Below are positions 19,106 to 26,207 of a stretch of DNA of 64,000 bases, piece after piece. Source of the stretch: Gluconobacter sp. Gdi (lineage in GTDB: Bacteria; Pseudomonadota; Alphaproteobacteria; Acetobacterales; Acetobacteraceae). Position 1 is the first letter of the stretch; each line of letters begins with the position of its first letter. The notes under the pieces are model-generated. The model searched no databases. It had not been told where the DNA came from and was given only the letters and a program-made list of their open reading frames with translations. The translations under genes were made by a program, and so were the position numbers. The DNA is taken from the NCBI RefSeq assembly GCF_014132155.1, contig NZ_BLJQ01000005.1:186001-250000 (forward strand), written 5' to 3'.

Positions 19106-19713
19106 GCTGAAACGGTCTCCTTGATGGCTTCCAGACGATCCCGTAACTGCACAGCTTGTCGCGCAGCCTCCCGCTGCCCGGCGACAGTCCATGACGCGAC
19201 ATGCAACATGGTCAGGCCAACTGCTGGTTCATGCACAGCGAAAAGCCAGTTATCCTGCTGCTTCCAGTTCGAAGCCTCCATATTGAGAGACGTCCGCGCA
19301 GTTTGCAAAGGCACCTGAACCAGCAAGCTCCGGACACCTGACGCCTCGCCCTCCGGCAGGTGCGAAAGTGATGGCTTCTCATCGAGGCTCACCCAAATCA
19401 CTCCGCATCTCTCCTGCACCTGATAAGCTGTCGCGCGAATGGTGCCCGGCACACGGAGTTCAGGATGAGCTGGAATGTGGCGACACGTTGAATCTGCTCC
19501 AAACTGCCAGCCGTGGTAGAGGCAAGCCAGATTTCCGTTCCGCACGAAACCGAAACTCAGCCGCATTCCTCGATGTGGGCAACGATCTTCCCAGGCATGG
19601 ATCTCACCATCTGTGCCACGCCAAAGAGCAATTTCTTTGCCAGACAAGCGTACCGGAGCGGCTGTTCCAGCGGGTACATCCATACTGAGAGCGACTGGAA
19701 ACCACCCTGTCAT
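19102..19713 (-). CDS. Stand-alone Rieske [2Fe-2S] protein with short C-terminal extension
   Basis: 203 residues from ATG 19713, which overlaps the preceding stop (ATGA). Residues 1-115 form a Rieske domain of oxygenase type: WFPVALSMDV at the start, ligands C45-x-H47 (CPHRG) and C64-x2-H67 (CLYHGW), then CGVIWVSLDE. The remaining ~90 residues carry no mononuclear-iron motif (no D-x2-H-x4-H) and no flavin or plant-type ferredoxin domain. It is therefore neither a full oxygenase nor a reductase. The extension contains NMEASNWKQQDNWLFAVHEP, which looks like a remnant or analogue of the oxygenase catalytic-domain entry. I infer that it supplies the cluster missing from the oxygenase at 20066-20905. 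Confidence 0.85.
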   Translation of the reverse strand: MTGWFPVALSMDVPAGTAAPVRLSGKEIALWRGTDGEIHAWEDRCPHRGMRLSFGFVRNGNLACLYHGWQFGADSTCRHIPAHPELRVPGTIRATAYQVQERCGVIWVSLDEKPSLSHLPEGEASGVRSLLVQVPLQTARTSLNMEASNWKQQDNWLFAVHEPAVGLTMLHVASWTVAGQREAARQAVQLRDRLEAIKETVSA

Positions 19714-19937
19714 CCGAGGCTCTCCGTGCCTGTCACAATACAGCCCGCTGGCCCGAGGAGACACGCCATCTCAAACATTCCGAGAAGTGCTTCTTCACCT
19801 ACCAGCCGAACTGAAAAACAATGATCTGAAACAGACATGTCTGTAATCTCCACGGCCAGAAGGCGCGCCCGGGCAATAGCAAAATCCCGGAACAGCTCGG
19901 GATCAAAGCGCCCTTCGAAACGAATCTCCCGAACCAC
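19710..19937 (-). CDS. Small acylphosphatase-like protein heading the Rieske/nucleoside transport operon
   Basis: 75 residues from a GTG at 19937 with AAGG about nine bases upstream. The pattern IRFEGRFDPELFRDFA, then a basic helix, then FSVRLVGEE and LLGPAGCIV follows the beta-alpha-beta order of acylphosphatases (G-R-x5-FR-x-F, and GP near the end), although the canonical VQGVGFR loop is changed to FDPELFR. The FR arginine is kept while the asparagine-containing second motif is not evident, so catalytic activity is doubtful. Its stop overlaps the Rieske start. The fold assignment is tentative; it may be a small subunit or regulator of the oxygenase. Confidence 0.55.
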   Translation of the reverse strand: MVREIRFEGRFDPELFRDFAIARARLLAVEITDMSVSDHCFSVRLVGEEALLGMFEMACLLGPAGCIVTGTESLG

Positions 19938-20065
19938 TGGATCATGCCTTTCTTATCTCATTTCACAATAAGAATTTTCCGGTTTATCAATATTCTGTAT
20001 TCCATCAATGCCGGGGAGCATGATTAACTCTTCCCATCCGTCACCAGCAGCAGGTTGCCCGTGCC
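19938..20065. promoter_or_regulatory. Divergent control region of the purine island
   Basis: 128 bases separate the leftward GTG start and the rightward ATG start. The part at 19950-20010 is AT-rich and should hold back-to-back promoters for both purine gene sets. I see no perfect long dyad. No regulator gene lies within the island, so control must come from elsewhere. Confidence 0.4.
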
Positions 20066-20905
20066 ATGACTAGCCCCGATCCAGAGACGTTATCACACTG
20101 GTATCCTGTGGCTATGGTCAGGGATCTGACACATGCGACTTTCCAGACCATACTGCTCGACCGGCTGATTGAGATCTCCCGCGATGAAAACAATGCGTTT
20201 CAGGCGCTCTGCGGCAATCGCCCCCTCCCCGTACAGGAACGCTACGGTTATCTCTGGACGTCTCTTGGAGAGCCCGTCCGGGATATCCCAGCGATTCCCG
20301 AGGCCGCTGAGGCAGACCGCCGACTGGTATGTTGCGGGTCTATTGCCGTACATTCGTCAGGCCTAAGGGTCGTCGAAAACTTCCTCGATATGGCCCACTT
20401 CCCCTTTGTTCATACCAATATTCTTGGGGCAGAGCCTGAAACCGAAGTTCGGCGATATCAGATCGAAACGCGTGAAGACGGTGCAGAAATCTGGGCAACC
20501 GACTGTACATTCTTCCAGCCTCAAGCGGCACTCTCCGCGTCCGGCGGGATTTTAACTGACTATACCTATCGAGTTGCTGCCCCGTTCTCGACGCTTCTTT
20601 ATAAAACCTGCCCGGCCTCTCCCGAAAGACAGGACGTTATCGCTCTGTTCGTCCAACCGATGACCGCAACCCGTTCGCGCGCCCACCCAGTGATGTTCCT
20701 GATCGACGACAGTTCTTCACTGGGCGGATTGGTTGAATTCCAGCAATTCATTTTTCTTCAGGACAGGATCATTCTTGAAAACCAGCGCCCTCGCCTGATG
20801 CCGCTGGACGGAAAATATGAAATTCCGACCATGGCAGATCGTTCGTCCGTGGCGTACCGGCGCTGGCTTAAAGGAAAAGGCGTGACATATGGTGCTCTGT
20901 CGTGA
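20066..20905 (+). CDS. Rieske-type oxygenase catalytic subunit lacking its Rieske cluster (NdmC-like)
   Basis: 279 residues, shorter than the usual ~350. The N-terminus HWYPVAMVRDL and the later QERYGYLWTSLGEP are standard framing sequences of a Rieske oxygenase, but the stretch between them (C-x-H to C-x2-H) is deleted: FQALCGNRPLP joins the flanks directly. The mononuclear iron site is intact: NFLDMAHFPFVH gives D108, H111 and H116. NdmC of Pseudomonas putida CBB5, the 7-methylxanthine N7-demethylase, has exactly this lesion and relies on a Rieske domain in NdmD. Its stop overlaps the GTG start of guanine deaminase, tying it to purine breakdown. It is divergent from the separate Rieske and GST-like genes. 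Likely activity: purine N-demethylation or hydroxylation. Confidence 0.82.
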   Translation: MTSPDPETLSHWYPVAMVRDLTHATFQTILLDRLIEISRDENNAFQALCGNRPLPVQERYGYLWTSLGEPVRDIPAIPEAAEADRRLVCCGSIAVHSSGLRVVENFLDMAHFPFVHTNILGAEPETEVRRYQIETREDGAEIWATDCTFFQPQAALSASGGILTDYTYRVAAPFSTLLYKTCPASPERQDVIALFVQPMTATRSRAHPVMFLIDDSSSLGGLVEFQQFIFLQDRIILENQRPRLMPLDGKYEIPTMADRSSVAYRRWLKGKGVTYGALS

Positions 20906-22233
20906 GTGCATTTGTCGTCACCGGCCGGGCGCTGGCGTCCCGAACGCCGCAGCAGGCCGTTCTGGAAAATGTAGCTCTGCTGGTTGGCGACGACGGGATT
21001 ATTCAGCGTCGTGCAACCTGCGGGACACAGGCCTATCAAGACCTGCAAAGCAGTGAAACTGTGATTGAACTGCCAGACAACACTCTCCTCGTTCCCGGCC
21101 TGACAGATCTACACATTCATGCGCCTCAATGGCCTCAAGCTGGCACGGCTCTGGACCGTCCACTGGAAGAGTGGCTTGGCACATATACCTTTCCTCTAGA
21201 GGCCCGCTACTCGGACACCACCTTCGCAGCCGCGGTTTATGAGGACCTGGTTCAAACCCTTCTGCGAAATGGCACCACCACTGCGCTCTATTTTGCCACG
21301 ATCCACGAAGAAGCCAGTCTTGTTCTTGCCCGCACCTGCCTCAAATACGGGCAACGCGGGTTCGTTGGGCTGGTGGCAATGGATCATCCAGATCTGTGTC
21401 CACCAGACTACCGTCAGGCCAGCGCTCAGGATGCTCTCGATGCAACCCGACGCTTCATTCACGCCGTCCGGACCTTGCCAGGCAACGAGGCCGGTCTGGT
21501 CCAGCCTGTTATTACGCCTCGCTTCATTCCTGCCTGCTCCGACGCACTGTTGAATGGTCTTGGCGCGCTAGCTGCAGAAATGAATGTCAAAGTGCAGACC
21601 CATGCGTCAGAAAGCGACTGGGAGCATCATCATGTTCTGGAAAGAACAGGCCAGACAGACACGTCTGCACTGGATGCTTTTGGTCTCCTGCGAGACCATA
21701 CCATTCTGGCGCACGCAGGATTTCTGAACCAGAATGACCGGACGTTGGTCAAAGAGCGCAACGCCGGACTTGCTCACTGCCCGATTTCCAACGCCTTTTT
21801 TGCAGGAGCGGCCCTTCCCGTTCGCGACGTTCTCGATGAGCACGTTCACTGTGGGCTGGGAACAGACCTTTCAGGCGGGTATTCTCCGTCCATCTTTGAA
21901 AATGCGCGACAGGCCGTTCTCGCGTCCCGGATGCTGGAAAGCGGGACAAACCCAGAAATTCCTCCGGCAAAACGCGGCCTGCCTAACCACAGGATAGATT
22001 TTCAGGAAGCGTTCTGGCTTGCAACACGAGGCGGCGCGGAGGCTCTCGGGGTGCCAAGTGGACAACTCCTGCCCGGACAGGCGTTCGATGCGCTGGAGCT
22101 TCGCTGCACGTCAGGCAGTCTGCGATTATCGTCGCAAGACAGTGCGGCCAGCTGCGCTCAAAAAATTGTCTGTCATGCTTCGCCTGAGACGATTGATCGT
22201 GTCTGGATCAATGGCCGTCTGGTCAAGAAATAA
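20902..22233 (+). CDS. guaD: Guanine deaminase (amidohydrolase type)
   Basis: 443 residues from a GTG that overlaps the oxygenase stop (GTGA). It hydrolyses guanine to xanthine and ammonia. Diagnostic stretches are DLHIHAPQWPQAG (metal H-x-H), PRFIPACSD, HASESDWEHHH, AHAGFLNQ, AHCPISNAFF and GLGTDLSGGYSPSIF with the metal Asp. These match the cytosolic zinc guanine deaminase branch of the amidohydrolase superfamily. Translational coupling to the Rieske-less oxygenase implies that the oxygenase substrate or product is a guanine-type base, or that both work on one pathway. A CDA-fold deaminase follows 12 bases later. Confidence 0.94.
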   Translation: MSAFVVTGRALASRTPQQAVLENVALLVGDDGIIQRRATCGTQAYQDLQSSETVIELPDNTLLVPGLTDLHIHAPQWPQAGTALDRPLEEWLGTYTFPLEARYSDTTFAAAVYEDLVQTLLRNGTTTALYFATIHEEASLVLARTCLKYGQRGFVGLVAMDHPDLCPPDYRQASAQDALDATRRFIHAVRTLPGNEAGLVQPVITPRFIPACSDALLNGLGALAAEMNVKVQTHASESDWEHHHVLERTGQTDTSALDAFGLLRDHTILAHAGFLNQNDRTLVKERNAGLAHCPISNAFFAGAALPVRDVLDEHVHCGLGTDLSGGYSPSIFENARQAVLASRMLESGTNPEIPPAKRGLPNHRIDFQEAFWLATRGGAEALGVPSGQLLPGQAFDALELRCTSGSLRLSSQDSAASCAQKIVCHASPETIDRVWINGRLVKK

Positions 22234-22245
22234 GGAACTGATTGC

Positions 22246-22740
22246 ATGATTACAGAAACAGACGACCTGCGTTTCCTCCGTATAGCGTTCGATGTTGCCA
22301 GGAAAGCACGTGACGGCGGGGATCACCCTTTCGGGTCTATTCTCGTGGACGAGACAGGCACTGTTCTGATGGAGCAGGGTAATGGCTACAGCGCAGAAGG
22401 ATGCGACATGACAGCCCATGCCGAGCGTCTCCTCGCCAGCCGGGCCAGCAAAGCTTATGGGGCAGAACGCCTGCGCCAGTGCACGCTCTACAGCTCTGCA
22501 GAACCCTGCGCGATGTGCTCAGGTGCGATCTACTGGTCCGGGATCGGACGCGTGGTTTACGGCCAGTCCGAAAAGGACCTGAAAGACATGACCGGCAATC
22601 ACGCGGAAAATCCCACACTGGATCTCCCTTGCAGGACCGTCTTTGCTGCTGGTCAACAGCCAGTGGACGTTGTGGGTCCCCTCCTGGAACAGGAAGCAGC
22701 CGCATTGCAGGCAGAATTCTGGGCGGCACATGGCTCGTGA
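22246..22740 (+). CDS. Nucleoside/base deaminase of the CDA fold
   Basis: 164 residues with the zinc-binding HAE (MTAHAERLLASRAS, about residue 55) and PCAMC (SAEPCAMCSGAIYWSGI, about 85) motifs of the cytidine/guanine/tRNA-adenosine deaminase superfamily. TAAGGA overlaps the preceding stop and gives a good ribosome site ten bases before the ATG. The proportions resemble Bacillus-type guanine deaminases and cytosine deaminases more than TadA, which is expected elsewhere in the genome as an essential gene. In this operon it would deaminate a purine base or nucleoside; it duplicates guanine deaminase chemistry in a different fold unless its substrate is modified. Confidence 0.85.
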   Translation: MITETDDLRFLRIAFDVARKARDGGDHPFGSILVDETGTVLMEQGNGYSAEGCDMTAHAERLLASRASKAYGAERLRQCTLYSSAEPCAMCSGAIYWSGIGRVVYGQSEKDLKDMTGNHAENPTLDLPCRTVFAAGQQPVDVVGPLLEQEAAALQAEFWAAHGS

Positions 22741-22841
22741 CAGCAGGACGAACCTGATGCTACGATAAGCCTTCTTCGCCCGCTCAAAGCAAGTTTGATG
22801 ACGATCCGGACTTCGCATCTCCGGAACAGGGCCTTCTGCGA

Positions 22842-22863
22842 AAGCCATGAGTAATCATGGCTT
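22842..22863 (+). promoter_or_regulatory. Perfect inverted repeat before the 8-oxoguanine deaminase gene
   Basis: AAGCCATGA and TCATGGCTT form a perfect 9-base stem with a GTAA loop, 30 bases upstream of the deaminase ATG and about 100 bases after the previous stop. There is no T-run. It may be an operator or an mRNA hairpin separating expression of this gene from the three before it. Confidence 0.5.
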
Positions 22864-22892
22864 GCTGATGGTTATTGGGAAAAGATGCCGCA

Positions 22893-24254
22893 ATGACGGT
22901 CAACCTCCTCATCACAAATGCTTCTCTGTACATTGATCGGAATTGGGAAATCCCAAATGGATGGATCGCCATTAAAGACGGGCGCGTTCATTCCACAGGC
23001 CACTCCGGAGAAGCTGCTCCACAAGCAGAAAAAATCATATCGGCCAATGGAAAGCTGGTAACTCCGGGCCTGATCAATGCCCACCATCACATGTATCAGA
23101 ATCTCACACGCTCCTATGCTCCCGTAACCAATGGGACGTTGTTCGAGTGGCTTCAGGGACTGTATCCGCTCTGGGCCGGACTGGACGAAGAGTCTGTTTA
23201 TCTCTCAACAGCGGTTGCCATGATTGAGCTCCTGATGGGGGGCTGCACGACATCTATGGATCACATGTATGTCCATCCCAAGCCCTTTCTGATCGACGCC
23301 CAGTTTCGTGCGGCCAAGGATATAGGCTTTCGTTTCCATGCCACTCGCGGCTCAATGACGCGATCCGTGGAGGATGGAGGACTTCCACCCGCATCTGTTG
23401 TGCAAGACGAAGAGACCATTCTGGCAGACAGTGAAAGGCTGGTAAAAACCTATCATGATGCCTCTCCAGGCGCGATGGGTCGGGTCGCTCTGGCGCCCTG
23501 CTCTCTTTTCAGTGTCTCCGAACGGATCATGACAGAATCTGCCGCGATGGCAGACAGATATGACCTCCGGTTACACACCCATCTGGCAGAAGATCACGAT
23601 GAGGACCGCTATTGTGCGGAAGTCTATGGCTGCACACCAACAGAATATTTCGAACGTGTAGGTTGGGCCAGCCCGCGCTCCTGGGTGGCACACTATATTT
23701 ACCCCTCCTCTGACGAAATCGATCGTCTGGCGCATGCTGGCGTCTGCACAGCGCAATGTCCCTGCTCCAACATGATGATTGGAGGCGGCTCTGCGGATGC
23801 CATGGATATGCGGCGTCGTGGGATGCGTGTCGGGCTCGGTTGTGACGGTTCAGCTTCGACAGACCATGCATCGCTCTGGCTAGAGACCCGCATGGCGCTC
23901 CTTCTGGGCCGCTTCCGCAATGGCCCACACTCCATGACGGCCCGAGACGCTCTGGATATGGCCACACGCGGTGGAGCTGCCTGCCTAGGCTGGGACGATG
24001 AGATCGGACATCTACGTCCCGGGGCATGTGCGGATCTGGTTATCTGGCAGATGTCGGACATTTCCCTTGCAGGGGCTCTGACCGACCCCGTAGAGGCATG
24101 GCTTCGCTGCGCCCCGGCGACTGCCGGAACCACCATCGTCAACGGCAAAATTCTGGTTGAGAACGGGCAACCTGTGCTGAAAAACCTGGGGGATATCCTT
24201 GGGGCTCATCGCAAGGAAGCCATGCGCATCCAGCGTTTGACGCCCGAGGCCTGA
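22893..24254 (+). CDS. 8-oxoguanine deaminase family amidohydrolase
   Basis: 453 residues from ATG 22893 (a TTG at 22875 would add six). It shows LINAHHHMYQNLTR (metal site), LFEWLQGLYPLWAGLDEES, a conserved HTHLAEDHDEDRYC, WVAHYIYPSSDEIDRLA and GLGCDGSASTDHASLW with the metal Asp. These are characteristic of the 8-oxoguanine deaminase branch, whose characterised members convert 8-oxoguanine to urate; related names are hydroxydechloroatrazine ethylaminohydrolase and AtzB-like. In an operon with guanine deaminase the 8-oxoguanine assignment is favoured. The 152-base gap before it holds a perfect hairpin, so it may be partly separately regulated. A hairpin follows. Confidence 0.86.
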   Translation: MTVNLLITNASLYIDRNWEIPNGWIAIKDGRVHSTGHSGEAAPQAEKIISANGKLVTPGLINAHHHMYQNLTRSYAPVTNGTLFEWLQGLYPLWAGLDEESVYLSTAVAMIELLMGGCTTSMDHMYVHPKPFLIDAQFRAAKDIGFRFHATRGSMTRSVEDGGLPPASVVQDEETILADSERLVKTYHDASPGAMGRVALAPCSLFSVSERIMTESAAMADRYDLRLHTHLAEDHDEDRYCAEVYGCTPTEYFERVGWASPRSWVAHYIYPSSDEIDRLAHAGVCTAQCPCSNMMIGGGSADAMDMRRRGMRVGLGCDGSASTDHASLWLETRMALLLGRFRNGPHSMTARDALDMATRGGAACLGWDDEIGHLRPGACADLVIWQMSDISLAGALTDPVEAWLRCAPATAGTTIVNGKILVENGQPVLKNLGDILGAHRKEAMRIQRLTPEA

Positions 24255-24259
24255 AACAG

Positions 24260-24303
24260 AGCTGAACGATGATCTGGACATCCGTCTGGATCATCATTCA
24301 GCT
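24260..24303 (+). terminator. Long hairpin ending the rightward purine gene set
   Basis: AGCTGAACGATGATC (24260-24274) pairs with GATCATCATTCAGCT (24289-24303), 15 positions with one mismatch, around a 14-base loop, starting five bases after the deaminase stop. No T-run follows, so termination may need Rho or the structure may protect the transcript end. Confidence 0.55.
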
Positions 24304-24486
24304 AACGGAAAACGATCGTTCTGAAGATTGCGAAAATATTATTTTTAACGAAAAGAGTGCGGTATGCCCCTGTTTCGTCAGACAGAACGTGACAGTTCAG
24401 AGGTGCCGAATTTTCCTCACCAGATCCTGAACTTGTAACGGTTCCGTATTCCTTACAAAATCATTTCAATCTGTAAGGAGTTACCC

Positions 24487-26121
24487 ATGCGTTCAGGCAT
24501 CCTGACCCGTTCTTTTCTTGCTGTTAGCCTGCTGGCAGCCACCTGTCTCACAGCTCACGCGGAGGCCCCGGTCTCAGACAACGTCAAACAGGCTGAAACG
24601 GCATCACAGTTTCTGACAACCCCCCAGAAGGTTGTATCAGATGGAGCTGTAACCATTCGTGGTCAGCACATTCCTTATCAGGCCGTCACCGGCACGCTGA
24701 TTGTCCATGCCCAAGGGTGGGATGATTCCGATACCGGCCCCAGCGATCCAAAAGCTGAAAAGAAAAGCCCGGACGCCGTCGCGTCCATTTTTTATGTGGC
24801 CTATTTCAAGAAGGGCGCGCATCCAGAGAACCGCCCGATTACGTTTGTTTATAATGGTGGTCCCGGTTCTTCGAGTGTCTGGATGCATATGGGCGCTTTT
24901 GGCCCACATCGTATCGTCACCGCAGATGACAGCCACACCGCAGCGGCCCCGTACAAACTGATTGATAATAATGACAGTCCGCTGGATGCCACGGATCTTG
25001 TCTTCATTGATGCGCCAGGTACTGGCTTTGGGCGCCTTGTCGGCAAAGACAAGGAAAAAGCGTTCTACGGTACAGACCCGGACGCCGCAGCCTTCACGGA
25101 CTTTATTGCTCAATTTCTGACCCGTTTCGGGCGATATAACTCTCCCAAATACCTGTTCGGAGAAAGCTACGGCACGACGCGCTCAGCAATCGTCGCCAAC
25201 CAGCTTGCCTCTGAAAAAGGCATCGATCTGAATGGCGTTATGCTGTTGTCGCAGATTCTGGATTACGACAATTCGATCGACAACGTGAAATCAAACCCCA
25301 GTGTTGATCAGCCCTATGTTCTTGCCCTGCCTAGCTTCGCTGCCACGGCCTGGTATCACCACAAATTGCCAGCACAACCCAAAGACCTGAAAAGCTTCCT
25401 GAGCGAAGTCGAAAATTTTGCGCTGACGGACTATACCAGCGCCCTTCAGGACGGCACCGCCATCTCAGACGAAAAGCTGGAACAAACGGCCCAGAAGCTG
25501 CACCAATATACGGGGCTTCCCGTCGACTACCTGAAGAAAGCTGACCTTCGCGTCAGTGGTGGCGAATTTGCCAAAACCCTGCTTGGCGATGACGGAATGG
25601 ATACAGGCCGTCTGGACAGTCGCTTCTCCGGGCCAGCCATTGATCCATTGGCGCAGACCCCTGACTATGACCCCCAGTTTGCCGCGATGCAGTCAGCCTA
25701 TGTGTCCGCCTTCAACGATTATGCGCGCAATACACTGCATTACGGCACAAACCCGGCTTTCAATGACGGCTATGAGGAATACAAGGTCAGCGCCCATTCA
25801 ATTGGCAAATGGGCCTTTGTGCATAAGCAGCCAGGCGCCGGTCGGCCAGCCAAGGGCGCGCCAAATGTCCTGCCGGACCTTGCAAGTGCCATGAAGCAGA
25901 ACCCGAGCCTGAAGATTATGCTCAATCAGGGATACTACGATCTGGGGACGCCCTTCTTCGAAGGGATCTACGAGATGCAGCATCTCCCGATCCCTCACAA
26001 GCTGGCCTCAAACATCGAAATTCATCAGTATGAGTCCGGTCACATGGTCTATGCCCATGCACCGGCTCTGACTGAACTGCACGATAATGTTGTCAACTTC
26101 ATCAACAAGACGCATGGCTAA
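24487..26121 (+). CDS. Exported S10-family serine carboxypeptidase
   Basis: 544 residues with a signal peptide (MRSGILTRSFLAVSLLAATC, cleavage near AHA). The family oxyanion-hole sequence VYNGGPGSSSVWMHMGAFGP lies around residue 120; the nucleophile is S227 in GESYG, the acid D485 in YYDLGTP and the base H519 in ESGHMVY, an alpha/beta-hydrolase triad. S10 enzymes remove C-terminal residues at acidic pH, which suits an acid-tolerant organism. AAGGAG seven bases before the ATG is an ideal ribosome site. A perfect 16-base hairpin follows the gene. Confidence 0.93.
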   Translation: MRSGILTRSFLAVSLLAATCLTAHAEAPVSDNVKQAETASQFLTTPQKVVSDGAVTIRGQHIPYQAVTGTLIVHAQGWDDSDTGPSDPKAEKKSPDAVASIFYVAYFKKGAHPENRPITFVYNGGPGSSSVWMHMGAFGPHRIVTADDSHTAAAPYKLIDNNDSPLDATDLVFIDAPGTGFGRLVGKDKEKAFYGTDPDAAAFTDFIAQFLTRFGRYNSPKYLFGESYGTTRSAIVANQLASEKGIDLNGVMLLSQILDYDNSIDNVKSNPSVDQPYVLALPSFAATAWYHHKLPAQPKDLKSFLSEVENFALTDYTSALQDGTAISDEKLEQTAQKLHQYTGLPVDYLKKADLRVSGGEFAKTLLGDDGMDTGRLDSRFSGPAIDPLAQTPDYDPQFAAMQSAYVSAFNDYARNTLHYGTNPAFNDGYEEYKVSAHSIGKWAFVHKQPGAGRPAKGAPNVLPDLASAMKQNPSLKIMLNQGYYDLGTPFFEGIYEMQHLPIPHKLASNIEIHQYESGHMVYAHAPALTELHDNVVNFINKTHG

Positions 26122-26154
26122 CACCATTCCGTCTTGACGATTAACCCATACTGC

Positions 26155-26196
26155 ATGGCGGACCTGTCAACTTTTGAGCTTTGACAGGTCCGCCAT
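26155..26196. terminator. Perfect 16-base hairpin between convergent genes
   Basis: Left arm 26155-26170 (ATGGCGGACCTGTCAA) and right arm 26181-26196 are perfect reverse complements with a ten-base loop. It lies 33 bases after the carboxypeptidase stop and 11 bases after the end of the convergent serine hydrolase gene. Weak T-runs on both sides, but stem stability makes it a likely shared terminator. Confidence 0.7.
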
Positions 26197-26207
26197 TCAG
26201 AACATGA

